64,000 nucleotides of DNA, from contig NZ_JACBZA010000001.1 of assembly GCF_013408535.1 (NCBI RefSeq), forward strand, positions 3,494,850-3,558,849, given 5' to 3'. Made by a program: the position numbers and the translations under genes. The DNA is from Actinopolymorpha cephalotaxi. GTDB taxonomy: Bacteria; Actinomycetota; Actinomycetes; Propionibacteriales; Actinopolymorphaceae. The notes under the pieces were generated by a model that saw only the letters and a list, made by a program, of their open reading frames with translations, was not told the origin of the DNA and did no database searches. The stretch's first letter is position 1. The number at the start of each line of letters is the position of its first letter. Below, one piece after another: positions 16,630 to 24,437 of this stretch.

Positions 16630-17535
16630 ATGCCGTACGCCACCACCCCTCGGATCCGGCCACTTCCGATCGAGGAGCTGGAGCCGGAACAACGCAAGCT
16701 GGCGAAGCTCGGCGCCGACACTGTCATCCAGGTGCTCGCACGCAACCCCGAGTTGACGAGGGCGTCATCCGACCTCGGCGCCTATCTGCTCAGCCAGGGC
16801 AGACTGCATCCCCGCATCCGCGAACTCGCCATCCTCCGGGTGGCGCTGCACTGCGATGCGCCGTACGAATGGGCCAACCACGTACCCGCCGCACTCGGCG
16901 CCGGCGCCACCGCCGACGAGATCAACGCCCTCTCCGAACCCACCGCGACCTGGGAGCCCGAGGACGACGCGGTCCTCCGGGCCACCGACGAACTGTGCAA
17001 GGACGCGTTCGTCTCCGACGCGACCTGGACCGCGCTGGCGGCAACGCGTGACGACGACGAGATTCTCGAACTGCTCTTCCTCGTCGGCTACTACCGGATG
17101 ATGGCCGGTTTCCTGAACTCCGCCGGCGTCGCGGTGAAGCCCAGCCAGCCGGTGCTGGGCGAGCAGGTGCTGCCGCCGCAGACCACGGATGTTCGCGTCG
17201 CCACCGACCGGCCGAGCAGCGGCAAGGTCGGGGCGGACGGCCTATGGAGCATCATGTTCGTCCACCCGGCCGGTAGCAAGGAGATCGTCCTAGATCTGAA
17301 GACCGCGGACGGCACGGTGTCCGGGACGATGTTCGACACCATGCTGGGGGTGACCGCTCCGATCGTGTCGGGGACCGTCGACCCCGATGGTCGGCTGGAG
17401 TTCACCGCGGAGATGACTGAGCCGGCGAGGTTCGACCTCGACGTGGCCGCCTCGATCGACGGCGACACGTTCACCGGATCGGTGACGATCGCCGGCGGTG
17501 GGACGTTCCCCTTCTCCGGCACCCGCGCCGAGTGA
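16630..17535 (+). CDS. carboxymuconolactone decarboxylase (CMD)-family protein with beta-rich C-terminal domain
   Basis: The protein has 301 residues. Residues 1 to about 180 are an all-helical AhpD/CMD-like domain (PRIRELAILRVALHCDAPYEWANHVPAALGAGAT), with one cysteine and a histidine in place of the CxxC-H of peroxidase-type members. Residues about 190-301 form a separate beta-rich domain with repeated DGTVSGTMFD/DGDTFTGSVTI units, similar to small lipocalin-like domains found alone in other bacteria. The ATG follows AAGGAGATCAGTC. It lies behind the TetR gene and is convergent with an APH-like gene. The substrate is unknown, and the two-domain form is unusual in my reading. Confidence 0.8.
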   Translation: MPYATTPRIRPLPIEELEPEQRKLAKLGADTVIQVLARNPELTRASSDLGAYLLSQGRLHPRIRELAILRVALHCDAPYEWANHVPAALGAGATADEINALSEPTATWEPEDDAVLRATDELCKDAFVSDATWTALAATRDDDEILELLFLVGYYRMMAGFLNSAGVAVKPSQPVLGEQVLPPQTTDVRVATDRPSSGKVGADGLWSIMFVHPAGSKEIVLDLKTADGTVSGTMFDTMLGVTAPIVSGTVDPDGRLEFTAEMTEPARFDLDVAASIDGDTFTGSVTIAGGGTFPFSGTRAE

Positions 17536-17568
17536 CGACCGCAGAAGGCGAGGCCGACAGCTGCGGCT

Positions 17569-18459
17569 CTAACCAAGCTTCGACAGGGCCATCCGCAGGA
17601 ATGCGTCACGGCGGTGCGTGGGCGCTCCGATGAGCTCGGTGGGGGTGTTCAGCGCGGCGACGGCGTCCCAGTAGGCGACGTATCGCGGTCTGACGCCGGA
17701 GTGGCCTTCCCAACCGTCGAGGACATGCGCAGGTGCATCCGGGCCGAACGTGATCGCCACCTGCTTGCGGAGTTCGCCCAGGTCGACTCCTGGCGCACCG
17801 ACCCCCGCCGTCTTCCAGTCGATCAGCGTCACGATGTCGTCGCGGGTCCAGACCAGGTTGCCCGGCCAGACGTCACCGTGGAGGAAGACGGGTTCGCCCG
17901 ACGGCAGTCCGTGCGCGGTGATCAGATCGTCCGCGGTCCGCAGCAGCGGTGTCGTCGGCATTCGGCCCGCGCGCCGGTCGGCGGCGAAGTCGTCCACGGC
18001 GATCGGCCTCGGCCGGAACGGCAGGTGTTCGCACGGAGTCATCGCGACCGAGTGCACGAGAGCCAGCGCCGCGCCCGTGCTTCGTAGCCGTTCCACCGAA
18101 GGCGGGGACGACCAAGCTGTGGTTCCCGCGGCGGCGGTTTCGAGCGTCGCCGGTACACCGGAAGCCGAACCGTCGAGGTCCGCGGCGAGCAGTCGCGGAG
18201 CCGGCAGACCGTGCTGTGCGGCCAACGCAAGCGCCGTCGCGCCGGTTGCGATCCCTGCGGCATCGATCCGCGGGGTCGGTGCGCGCAGCACCACCTCTGT
18301 CGTACGACCGCAGCTGACGACGCTCAGCCGCCACGGGCCCTGGTCGTCGTGGAGCGTGCGGGTCTCGGCGATGCTTGCCCCGGCGCCCATCGCGGCAGCC
18401 GCCCAGTCCAGAATGCGGCCGGCCGGGGCGTTTCCCCTTGCGGGGTTGGTTTCCCTCAT
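17569..18459 (-). CDS. APH-fold phosphotransferase
   Basis: The protein has 296 residues. The kinase catalytic loop is FLHGDVWPGNLVWTRDD (HGDxxxxN, about residues 192-208), followed by VTLIDWKTAGVGAPGVDLGE, the metal-binding D of aminoglycoside/choline-kinase-like enzymes. The N-lobe is divergent. ATG 18459 overlaps the stop of the upstream alpha/beta hydrolase by 4 bp, so the two are coupled. The phosphate acceptor could be an antibiotic, sugar or other alcohol, and resistance should not be assumed. Two further APH-like genes lie within 5 kb. Confidence 0.82.
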   Translation of the reverse strand: MRETNPARGNAPAGRILDWAAAAMGAGASIAETRTLHDDQGPWRLSVVSCGRTTEVVLRAPTPRIDAAGIATGATALALAAQHGLPAPRLLAADLDGSASGVPATLETAAAGTTAWSSPPSVERLRSTGAALALVHSVAMTPCEHLPFRPRPIAVDDFAADRRAGRMPTTPLLRTADDLITAHGLPSGEPVFLHGDVWPGNLVWTRDDIVTLIDWKTAGVGAPGVDLGELRKQVAITFGPDAPAHVLDGWEGHSGVRPRYVAYWDAVAALNTPTELIGAPTHRRDAFLRMALSKLG

Positions 18460-19262
18460 GGTCGAGCCTGGCGGCTTACATGCTTCCCACGCGGGCCCAC
18501 GTCGGATCTGGGAACGGGCGTTCTTCGGACGCGCTCGCCACTCGTACCGGCGATGAAGTCGAGGTGGCGAACGCTCTGCAGGAGAACTGAGGCCAGGCGA
18601 CGCGGTTCGAGCAGCATCACGTTGTGACCGGATGTGATGGATCGGATGGAGAATCCGTGACGTTCGGCAAGCCGGTCGAACGGAAGGGTCCTGGGCTCGC
18701 ACACGATGGCCACGCCCGGGATGCCGGCCTGCGCGAAGTTGAACCCGGACGAGGGCGCGTCGAAGGTGCCCAGCGGCTGCTCGGCCAACCTGGATCGCAC
18801 CTCCGCCGCCAGCGAGGCGTCGTTGATACCAAATGCCGCAGGCGGTGGAGGAGGGATGACCGTCATTCCGTTGGTCTGCCGTACGGCTGACCGGAGCCAC
18901 TGCCTCATTCCGTCCGGCACCGTCTCCATGAACGCTTCATCACGCTCGGCGAACCACGCGTCGATGGCGATCACCGCCGAGACCAGATCGCGGTCCATCG
19001 CCGCCGCCTCCTGGACCACCAGCCCGCCGTGGCTGTGCGCGACCACCACAGCCGGCCGCGCTGACCGAAGCGTCTCGATCAGCGTTCTTGCCTGGTCAAC
19101 CAGGGTGACCGCCTGGCCGTTCGCGTTGTGCAGGGAAGGCCCCTCCGAGCCGGGCAGGGAGATCGCACAGCACTCCACACCGTGTGGTTCGAGCCAGGTT
19201 GTCACCTTGTCCCAGGCCCACGCGCCGTGCCATGCCCCATGAACCAGCACCAGCCTCGTCAT
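18456..19262 (-). CDS. alpha/beta hydrolase
   Basis: The protein has 268 residues. It starts MTRLVLVHGAWHGAWAWDKV (oxyanion HG motif), has the nucleophile elbow VVAHSHGG with S77, and the late histidine in SGHNVMLLEPRRLA. This is the pattern of small esterases related to plant salicylate/methyl-ester hydrolases (HGAWHGAW). A C-terminal arginine-rich tail of about 30 residues (GERVRRTPVPRSD onward) exceeds the usual fold and probably reflects the coupling overlap with the downstream kinase gene (ATGA). The ATG at 19262 is preceded by an out-of-frame ATG 5 nt upstream. Confidence 0.85.
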   Translation of the reverse strand: MTRLVLVHGAWHGAWAWDKVTTWLEPHGVECCAISLPGSEGPSLHNANGQAVTLVDQARTLIETLRSARPAVVVAHSHGGLVVQEAAAMDRDLVSAVIAIDAWFAERDEAFMETVPDGMRQWLRSAVRQTNGMTVIPPPPPAAFGINDASLAAEVRSRLAEQPLGTFDAPSSGFNFAQAGIPGVAIVCEPRTLPFDRLAERHGFSIRSITSGHNVMLLEPRRLASVLLQSVRHLDFIAGTSGERVRRTPVPRSDVGPRGKHVSRQARP

Positions 19263-19370
19263 CGCATCCGTCCTTCGCACTCTCTTCGGGGTCGGCTCGG
19301 TATCAGCACCCAGGACAACGAAAGGCCTCCGTTTGTGACATGCGGCCGCACGTCGCTGAGAGACTCGGGC

Positions 19371-20135
19371 ATGGCTGACACTCCCGTCCGGTGGTTCTCC
19401 GATCCCCATCAGCGCGTCGACGTCGCGGACGTACCACCCGTGGTGGCGACCATCGCAGCAGGCGACCCGATCCGGCTGGCCTGGCGAAACGATCTCGGCG
19501 GTCAGACGTTCCGGCTGGACCGCGCCGACCACACGGAGTACGTCAAGTGGGCACCGGACCACCCTGAGATCGACCTCGAACGCGAGGCGCGGAAGTTCGC
19601 CTGGGCCGGGCGCTACACCGTCGTGCCGGAGGTGCTGGGCCACGGCCGGGACAGCGACTCCTCAGGTTGGTTGCACACGTTGGGGATTCCGGCCCTGTCG
19701 GCTGTCGCACCTCGGTGGAAGGCCGAACCGCGGCGCGCCGCCCGTGCCATCGGGAGCGGGCTTCGGATGCTTCACGAGCGACTTCCGGTGTCGGAATGCC
19801 CTTGGTCCTGGCGGATCCGTGATCGGTGCACCCAGATCGCCGACCCCGACAACCTGGTGTTGGCCGACATCGCGCCTGACGAGGACGCCCTGGTCGTCTG
19901 CCATGGCGACGCGTGTGTTCCCAACACCCTGATCGGTCCGGACGGGACCTGTGCCGGACACGTCGACCTGGGCAGCCTCGGTGTCGCCGACCGATGGGCC
20001 GACCTCGCCATCGCCACCTACAGCCTGCCCTGGAACTACTCCCCCGCCTACGAGGACGAGTTGTTGGACGCGTACGGCATCGATCGTGACGAGGATCGGA
20101 TCAGCTACTACCGCCGTCTCTGGGACGCGACCTGA
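19371..20135 (+). CDS. aminoglycoside 3'-phosphotransferase-like kinase
   Basis: The protein has 254 residues. FRLDRADHTEYVKWAP supplies the nucleotide-binding lysine region, VVCHGDACVPNTLI is the HGDxxxxN catalytic loop (about residues 175-188), and HVDLGSLGVADRWADLAIAT is the metal-binding and conserved block typical of APH(3') and kanamycin-kinase-like proteins. Length and motif spacing match that family closely. Chromosomal actinobacterial homologues often have untested substrates. The last 35 bp overlap the convergent P-loop gene. ATG 19371 was chosen since the open frame upstream is antisense to the hydrolase gene. Confidence 0.85.
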   Translation: MADTPVRWFSDPHQRVDVADVPPVVATIAAGDPIRLAWRNDLGGQTFRLDRADHTEYVKWAPDHPEIDLEREARKFAWAGRYTVVPEVLGHGRDSDSSGWLHTLGIPALSAVAPRWKAEPRRAARAIGSGLRMLHERLPVSECPWSWRIRDRCTQIADPDNLVLADIAPDEDALVVCHGDACVPNTLIGPDGTCAGHVDLGSLGVADRWADLAIATYSLPWNYSPAYEDELLDAYGIDRDEDRISYYRRLWDAT

Positions 20136-20769
20136 GGCAGTTCAACGACAGGATCCGGTCTGCGACGGCCTCCGGTGACCGCTGGTCGGTCTCGATCAAG
20201 GTCATGTCGGTACGACTGCGAAACGTGCGGTTCAACTCGATGAGCCCTGCGCGTTCGCCGGGCTGCGACCCCATCCACGAGCGTTCGCGAAGGCGGCGAT
20301 CGAGCTCGCGGTCGGAGCAGACGAGCGCAACGTAGTCGATCGGGCCGAGGAAGTGCCGTAGAGGTTGCTGCTCCCACTGGTGCGGCATCGAGTAGCCGAC
20401 AAGCACGAGGCTGTGGCCTCCCTGCGCAACCCCGACCGCCGTGCGCAACCACGTGTCGATGAATCCGAGCCAGGCCCCCTCCGAACTGTCGTGCTCGGGC
20501 CGGACAGTGAGATCGGTGTCCAGTACGACGAGGTCGGTCGGCGAGCGCGTCGCCAGCACCCGGCCGACGGTCGACTTGCCCGTGCCAGGACTGCCGGTGA
20601 CGAGGTGGAGCCGCCCCAGCCGGAAGGGACGACTCGCCCCGCACGTACGGCAGGTGAGGTGATCCGCAGCGACCGCCTGAACCTGAGCATCGGCGTCACA
20701 CGTCGGACAGTCGAAGTCGACCATCGTGCGCAACGAGCCCTTGACGCGTGCGGTGACAGCATCGTTCAT
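20101..20769 (-). CDS. P-loop NTPase with N-terminal zinc ribbon
   Basis: The protein has 222 residues. C21-P-T-C24 and C40-R-T-C43 make a zinc ribbon, followed directly by HLVTGSPGTGKSTVGRVLA (Walker A 59-67). Downstream VVLDTDL and a R-rich lid (RELDRRLRERSWMG) suggest a shikimate/adenylate-kinase-like nucleotide or small-molecule kinase. The zinc ribbon suggests binding to nucleic acid or a protein partner. The 3' end overlaps the convergent kinase gene by 35 bp, so both C-termini are coded on opposite strands. The substrate is unknown. Confidence 0.75.
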   Translation of the reverse strand: MNDAVTARVKGSLRTMVDFDCPTCDADAQVQAVAADHLTCRTCGASRPFRLGRLHLVTGSPGTGKSTVGRVLATRSPTDLVVLDTDLTVRPEHDSSEGAWLGFIDTWLRTAVGVAQGGHSLVLVGYSMPHQWEQQPLRHFLGPIDYVALVCSDRELDRRLRERSWMGSQPGERAGLIELNRTFRSRTDMTLIETDQRSPEAVADRILSLNCLRSRPRDGGSS

Positions 20770-20919
20770 AGTGATCTCTCCACCCTGAGTTGAGCGCGAG
20801 GAAAGACAGCGCGGGCCGAGTCGGCGAACGCCGTACTGGTGAATCGCAAGCTGCGCGAGAGATCAGGCCACGTCCGGCACCTTAGCGAAGGTCCCGTGTG
20901 CCGGCATCCTCGGTCGAGC

Positions 20920-21789
20920 TCAGCGCTTGAGAGTGCGGTCGAAGAAGTCCAACGCCTGCATGCCGAGTTCGGCCCACGGCTCGGATCCCCATGGCAGGTC
21001 GACATCGGCGTGCAGGTTGTGGTGAACGCCCTCCATCGCGTGGAACTCGACCTCACCCTCCTGCGCACGAAGGGCGCGGACCAGGGACTCCGCCTGGTCG
21101 AACGGCACCGTCTCGTCGTCGGTTCCGTGGACGACCAGAAACGGTGGAACGCCCTTACGCACCTGGGCTGCGGGACTCGCCAGTCGGCGCAGGTCTGCGG
21201 TCTTCGCCAACGGCCCGCCGAAAAACGGGTCCAGCACTTCGTCCTGCCAGTCTTCCTGCGGCAGTGTGAGGAAGTCGCTCGGGGCACAGCGCACCACCGC
21301 CGCCTGAACGGCGCTCGGCCATCCTGGTGAGCCGCAGTTACCTTCCAGGTCTTCTCGCTCGGCCGTGGTGGCGGCCAACGCAGCAAGCTGTCCACCAGCG
21401 GAGTCGCCCCAGATCCCTACCCGGTCCGGGTCGATGCCGTAGTCGGACGCGTTCGCCCGAAGCCACCGGACAGCAACCTTGACGTCATGGATCTGCGCAG
21501 GGAACGGCGCCTGGCCACTCAGCCGGTAGCTCACGTTGGCGACGACGAAGCCGTGCACGGCAAGTAGCGGGCTGTGCCATGGATAGAGGCCGTGCGACCG
21601 ATACCCGTCTCGCCAGCCGCCGCCATGGAGATACACGACCGTAGGTGCTCGGGTCGAGGGCCGCGGTGTGGGCATCAGCAGGTCCAGGTGGAGCGCGCCC
21701 TGCCAGACGGGAAGTCCGGGGACCATTCCGTACCGGACGGGACTTCGAAGCTCAATCGCGTATGGCGTATCGGGCATCGTCATCAACAT
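20920..21789 (-). CDS. alpha/beta hydrolase, BD-FAE/esterase-lipase type
   Basis: The protein has 289 residues. YLHGGGW (residues 53-58) is the oxyanion hole, GDSAGG (S130) the nucleophile elbow, PPFLVVHGTDDETVP carries the acid, and MEGVHHNLHAD the catalytic histidine. No signal peptide is present, so it is an intracellular esterase, probably acting on acetylated or other small esters. The 150-bp gap toward the P-loop gene downstream holds no recognisable gene. Confidence 0.88.
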   Translation of the reverse strand: MLMTMPDTPYAIELRSPVRYGMVPGLPVWQGALHLDLLMPTPRPSTRAPTVVYLHGGGWRDGYRSHGLYPWHSPLLAVHGFVVANVSYRLSGQAPFPAQIHDVKVAVRWLRANASDYGIDPDRVGIWGDSAGGQLAALAATTAEREDLEGNCGSPGWPSAVQAAVVRCAPSDFLTLPQEDWQDEVLDPFFGGPLAKTADLRRLASPAAQVRKGVPPFLVVHGTDDETVPFDQAESLVRALRAQEGEVEFHAMEGVHHNLHADVDLPWGSEPWAELGMQALDFFDRTLKR

Positions 21790-21975
21790 GCCGGCGACGC
21801 TAGCGAGTCAGGCTGCCAAGAATCCAAGGCCGACGCGTGTCCACGATCGGACACCTCCCGCGCAGTGATCGCCGCGAAACGAGCCTCGCTGATCTGAAAC
21901 TCGGTTGAGGCGTACGCCGACGTGGGCAAGGCTTGTACCCGCGCAGAACCCGGTCGGGAGCGAGGTGAACGTCAG

Positions 21976-23007
21976 GTGGGATCCGAGGCACCCTCGCCCG
22001 CCGTCGGTGAGCTGTCGGCCGACGACACCAGGGTGTGGGACGGCAACCAGTGGGAAGCGCTGTGGCTGCTGCGGTCCGAGATCGCGGACGCTGCCTTGGC
22101 CTGCTTCGGCCACGTCGTGAACGCGCTTCCCACGTTCATGACCGAAGGGCTCATGAACCAGTCATGGCGAGTCGAGTCGCGCGACGGAACGTACGTGCTG
22201 CGGGTGAGCCGATCCGAACTCAGCCAGAAGCGGGTGGCCTACGAGCATGCCGTGCTCGGCCTGCTCCGTCACGAGGTACGGGAGGTCGTACCCCCGCTGC
22301 CAGGAGTGAACGGCGAGACGCTTCAAATCTGGCAGGGTCAGGCTCTGTCGCTCTTCCCGTACGTCCACGGAGTCCTTGGTACGAAGGTCGAGGCAAGCAT
22401 CCGTTGGCAGCAGGCCGCCGCGACCTTGGCCCGGATCCACCGCACTGGAACGAATCTCACCGTCGGATCGGCCGCCGACGTTCGTACCGCGGTCGACCAA
22501 CCGACAATGTGGTCGACCGTGCGGCCGGTCCTGCGGCAAGACCTGCCGTGCACCACGGAGGTGGGCGAGCTGTTCCGGTATCTCGACGATGAGGCAGCGG
22601 AACTCGAAGCCTGGTTGGCGAATCTTCGAGCCTCGGGCCGACCGCTGCGACGTGGCGTCGTGCACGGTGACTTCAACCCGCGCAACCAGATCTTCGACCG
22701 GGACCAACTCGTCGCGGTCATCGACTGGGAGAGCTGCCACGTCGACGTCCTTGCGTACGAAGCGGCTCTCGCGATCCAGGCGCCCGACCCGGCGGCGTTC
22801 TGGCACACGTACCTCGAAGCCGGCGGTCCGCTGGCAGCCGGCGACATCGACCTGCTCGGCGGGTTCGCACGCGTCGGCACCCTCGCCGAACTCCAGTTCA
22901 CCACCGATCGCGGCGGGCGAACCACGCCTTGGGCCATCGACACCCTCCGCGCCGTCGCCGATGACCTGCGGGCGCTACGCGAACGAACAGCGGAGCTCGG
23001 CCTGTGA
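21976..23007 (+). CDS. APH-fold phosphotransferase (homoserine/choline-kinase-like)
   Basis: The protein has about 343 residues. NQSWRVESRDGTYVLRVSRS is the nucleotide-binding strand pair. LRRGVVHGDFNPRNQIF gives HGDxxxxN, and LVAVIDWESCHVDVLAYEAALAI the metal-binding D and conserved tail, most like ThrB/choline-kinase-type members. GTG 21976 has GAGG about 10 nt upstream; an in-frame GTG at 21922 would add 18 residues without support. It is the third APH-like gene in this stretch. The acceptor is unknown. Confidence 0.8.
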   Translation: MGSEAPSPAVGELSADDTRVWDGNQWEALWLLRSEIADAALACFGHVVNALPTFMTEGLMNQSWRVESRDGTYVLRVSRSELSQKRVAYEHAVLGLLRHEVREVVPPLPGVNGETLQIWQGQALSLFPYVHGVLGTKVEASIRWQQAAATLARIHRTGTNLTVGSAADVRTAVDQPTMWSTVRPVLRQDLPCTTEVGELFRYLDDEAAELEAWLANLRASGRPLRRGVVHGDFNPRNQIFDRDQLVAVIDWESCHVDVLAYEAALAIQAPDPAAFWHTYLEAGGPLAAGDIDLLGGFARVGTLAELQFTTDRGGRTTPWAIDTLRAVADDLRALRERTAELGL

Positions 23008-23024
23008 CCGGCCACACGGGGCTG

Positions 23025-23495
23025 TCAGGTGGTTGCGGAGTCGGTGAGGAGTGCTCGTAACGCTGTCGCGTCCTCCCGCCATTGGTCCTCGGGGAGGAGT
23101 TCGCTCCTTCCGGCGGGAAGCGGATCACCGGGTGCGGGGTCATCGATGTAGCGGGCGGTCACGTGCGTGTGCAGGTGGGGCGTCCAGTTCCCCATGGTCA
23201 GGTAGTTCAGCTTCAGCGGACGAAAGCACCGCTGGATGGCGTGGCCGACGCGCAGGACGTCGCGGCCATACTGGGCGGCCTCACTGGGAGACAGCTCCGT
23301 GGGCTCGACGACGTGCCGGCCACGCCAGACGACGACCGCGTAACCACGTACCAGTGCACGGCGCATCAGGTACGTGTCCGCGACTGCACTGGCAAGGATC
23401 CGTGTCCCTGTCTTCGTCTCCTCGGGGCGTCCCTCGTCGCACAGCTCACACGCAGTGCCGGCAACGCGTTCGTCCCAGTTGCTCGCCCAGGGCAT
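23025..23495 (-). CDS. HIT-family (histidine triad) protein
   Basis: The protein has 156 residues. The triad is PHLHTHV (H107, H109, H111), preceded by NYLTMGNWTPHL. C16-x-x-C19 near the N-terminus (ACELCDEG) is the zinc-site region of many bacterial HIT proteins. It would hydrolyse or transfer nucleotides (nucleoside phosphoramidates or dinucleoside polyphosphates). It shares strand and approximate spacing with the nucleotidyltransferase-like gene upstream (94-bp gap) and is convergent with the kinase gene. Confidence 0.88.
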   Translation of the reverse strand: MPWASNWDERVAGTACELCDEGRPEETKTGTRILASAVADTYLMRRALVRGYAVVVWRGRHVVEPTELSPSEAAQYGRDVLRVGHAIQRCFRPLKLNYLTMGNWTPHLHTHVTARYIDDPAPGDPLPAGRSELLPEDQWREDATALRALLTDSATT

Positions 23496-23589
23496 CAGCT
23501 CTCCTCACTGTCCATATGCGAGCCGCTGACCCGGATCTCCGACGAGCGCCGGCGTTCCCGGCCCGGGCGAGTTCATCGTGCTCCCTACG

Positions 23590-24189
23590 TCAGGCCGGCT
23601 TCGGTCGCCAGTCGGTGTGTTCCCAGACGTCCCTGTCCCCCAGCCATTCGACGTACTCGGCGTAGGAGGCCACACCCTCGTCGATGACGGCCTGGTACAC
23701 CCAGTGTCCGTGGGCTCGGGTACCCCGGCCGACTGCCTCCTCCTTGATCGCCAGCACCGCGTCGCGCCGGCCCTCGGTCAGTGCGCCCGCCACCGCCTCG
23801 GTCAGCTCAGTCGAGGACCCGTGGGCGGGTCCGCTGGGAAACAACCACATGTCGACATGCCAGGTCTCCTCGGGCGTCAGCTCGTAGTCCAGTCTCCAGT
23901 ACAGACCCCGCGAAGGTCGGTCGCGCTCGTCCTTGTAGCGCATGGCCCGAACCTTCGGCTGTTCCGCGAGGTCGGCCACCACACCGAAGCCGTCCCGGAT
24001 CGACGGGCTGCCGGTGTAGATCTCCAGATCCACGTCGGGCCGTACGACGGCACCCAGCGCGACCGAACCGACCACGACCGGATCACCGACCGTCCTCCAC
24101 CGATCAAGAAAGTTGAGCTCGTCCAGGACCTGTCGTGCCTGTGCCAGTCGCACCTCCGCCCGTGCGGCTCGCTCCTCACGTACGCCCAT
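23590..24189 (-). CDS. nucleotidyltransferase-fold protein
   Basis: The protein has 199 residues from ATG 24189. VVVGSVALGAVVRPDVDLEIY (G41-S42, D52 and D54) is the GS-x-D-x-D motif of the polymerase-beta-like nucleotidyltransferase fold, as in minimal nucleotidyltransferases and aminoglycoside adenylyltransferases. The rest includes DYELTPEETWHVDMWLFP, which may carry the third carboxylate. An in-frame TTG/ATG further upstream (24219) lengthens it by 10 residues without a ribosome site, while GGGGG precedes ATG 24189. It could adenylylate a small molecule; no partner kinase or HEPN toxin gene is adjacent. Confidence 0.8.
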   Translation of the reverse strand: MGVREERAARAEVRLAQARQVLDELNFLDRWRTVGDPVVVGSVALGAVVRPDVDLEIYTGSPSIRDGFGVVADLAEQPKVRAMRYKDERDRPSRGLYWRLDYELTPEETWHVDMWLFPSGPAHGSSTELTEAVAGALTEGRRDAVLAIKEEAVGRGTRAHGHWVYQAVIDEGVASYAEYVEWLGDRDVWEHTDWRPKPA

Positions 24190-24311
24190 CAGCACCCCCA
24201 AGGGATCCGCGACCAACACGCAAGTGGATCAGGTCGGACCCACCGTAGGCAAACGAAGTCGGCGAGCGCGGGGTGACCGCGAGTGGACATGTCCGCGAGT
24301 GTGACGTTTCC

Positions 24312-24340
24312 TTGACACTCCGCGAGGTCCGGCCTAGCTT
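24312..24340 (+). promoter_or_regulatory. sigma-70-type promoter of the DUF4838 gene
   Basis: TTGACA (24312-24317) and TAGCTT (24335-24340) are separated by 17 bp, the optimum for the housekeeping sigma factor. The implied transcript starts near 24347 and leaves a leader of about 90 nt before ATG 24438. No riboswitch-like structure was recognised in that leader. Confidence 0.75.
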
Positions 24341-24437
24341 GTGGCCGCGTTCTCAAGTCACCCGAATCACCAGCCCCAGCAGGGTTCTCACTGGTTCCAC
24401 CGCCGGTTTCACTCCGCACTAATCGCTGGAGACATCC

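Noticed and set aside
17539-17566. Terminator between the CMD and kinase genes
   Set aside because: Only a 6-bp stem (CCGCAG/CTGCGG) with a long loop; too weak to call.
17569-23007. Aminoglycoside-resistance locus
   Set aside because: APH folds alone do not show resistance; substrates are unknown and no mobile element flanks the genes.
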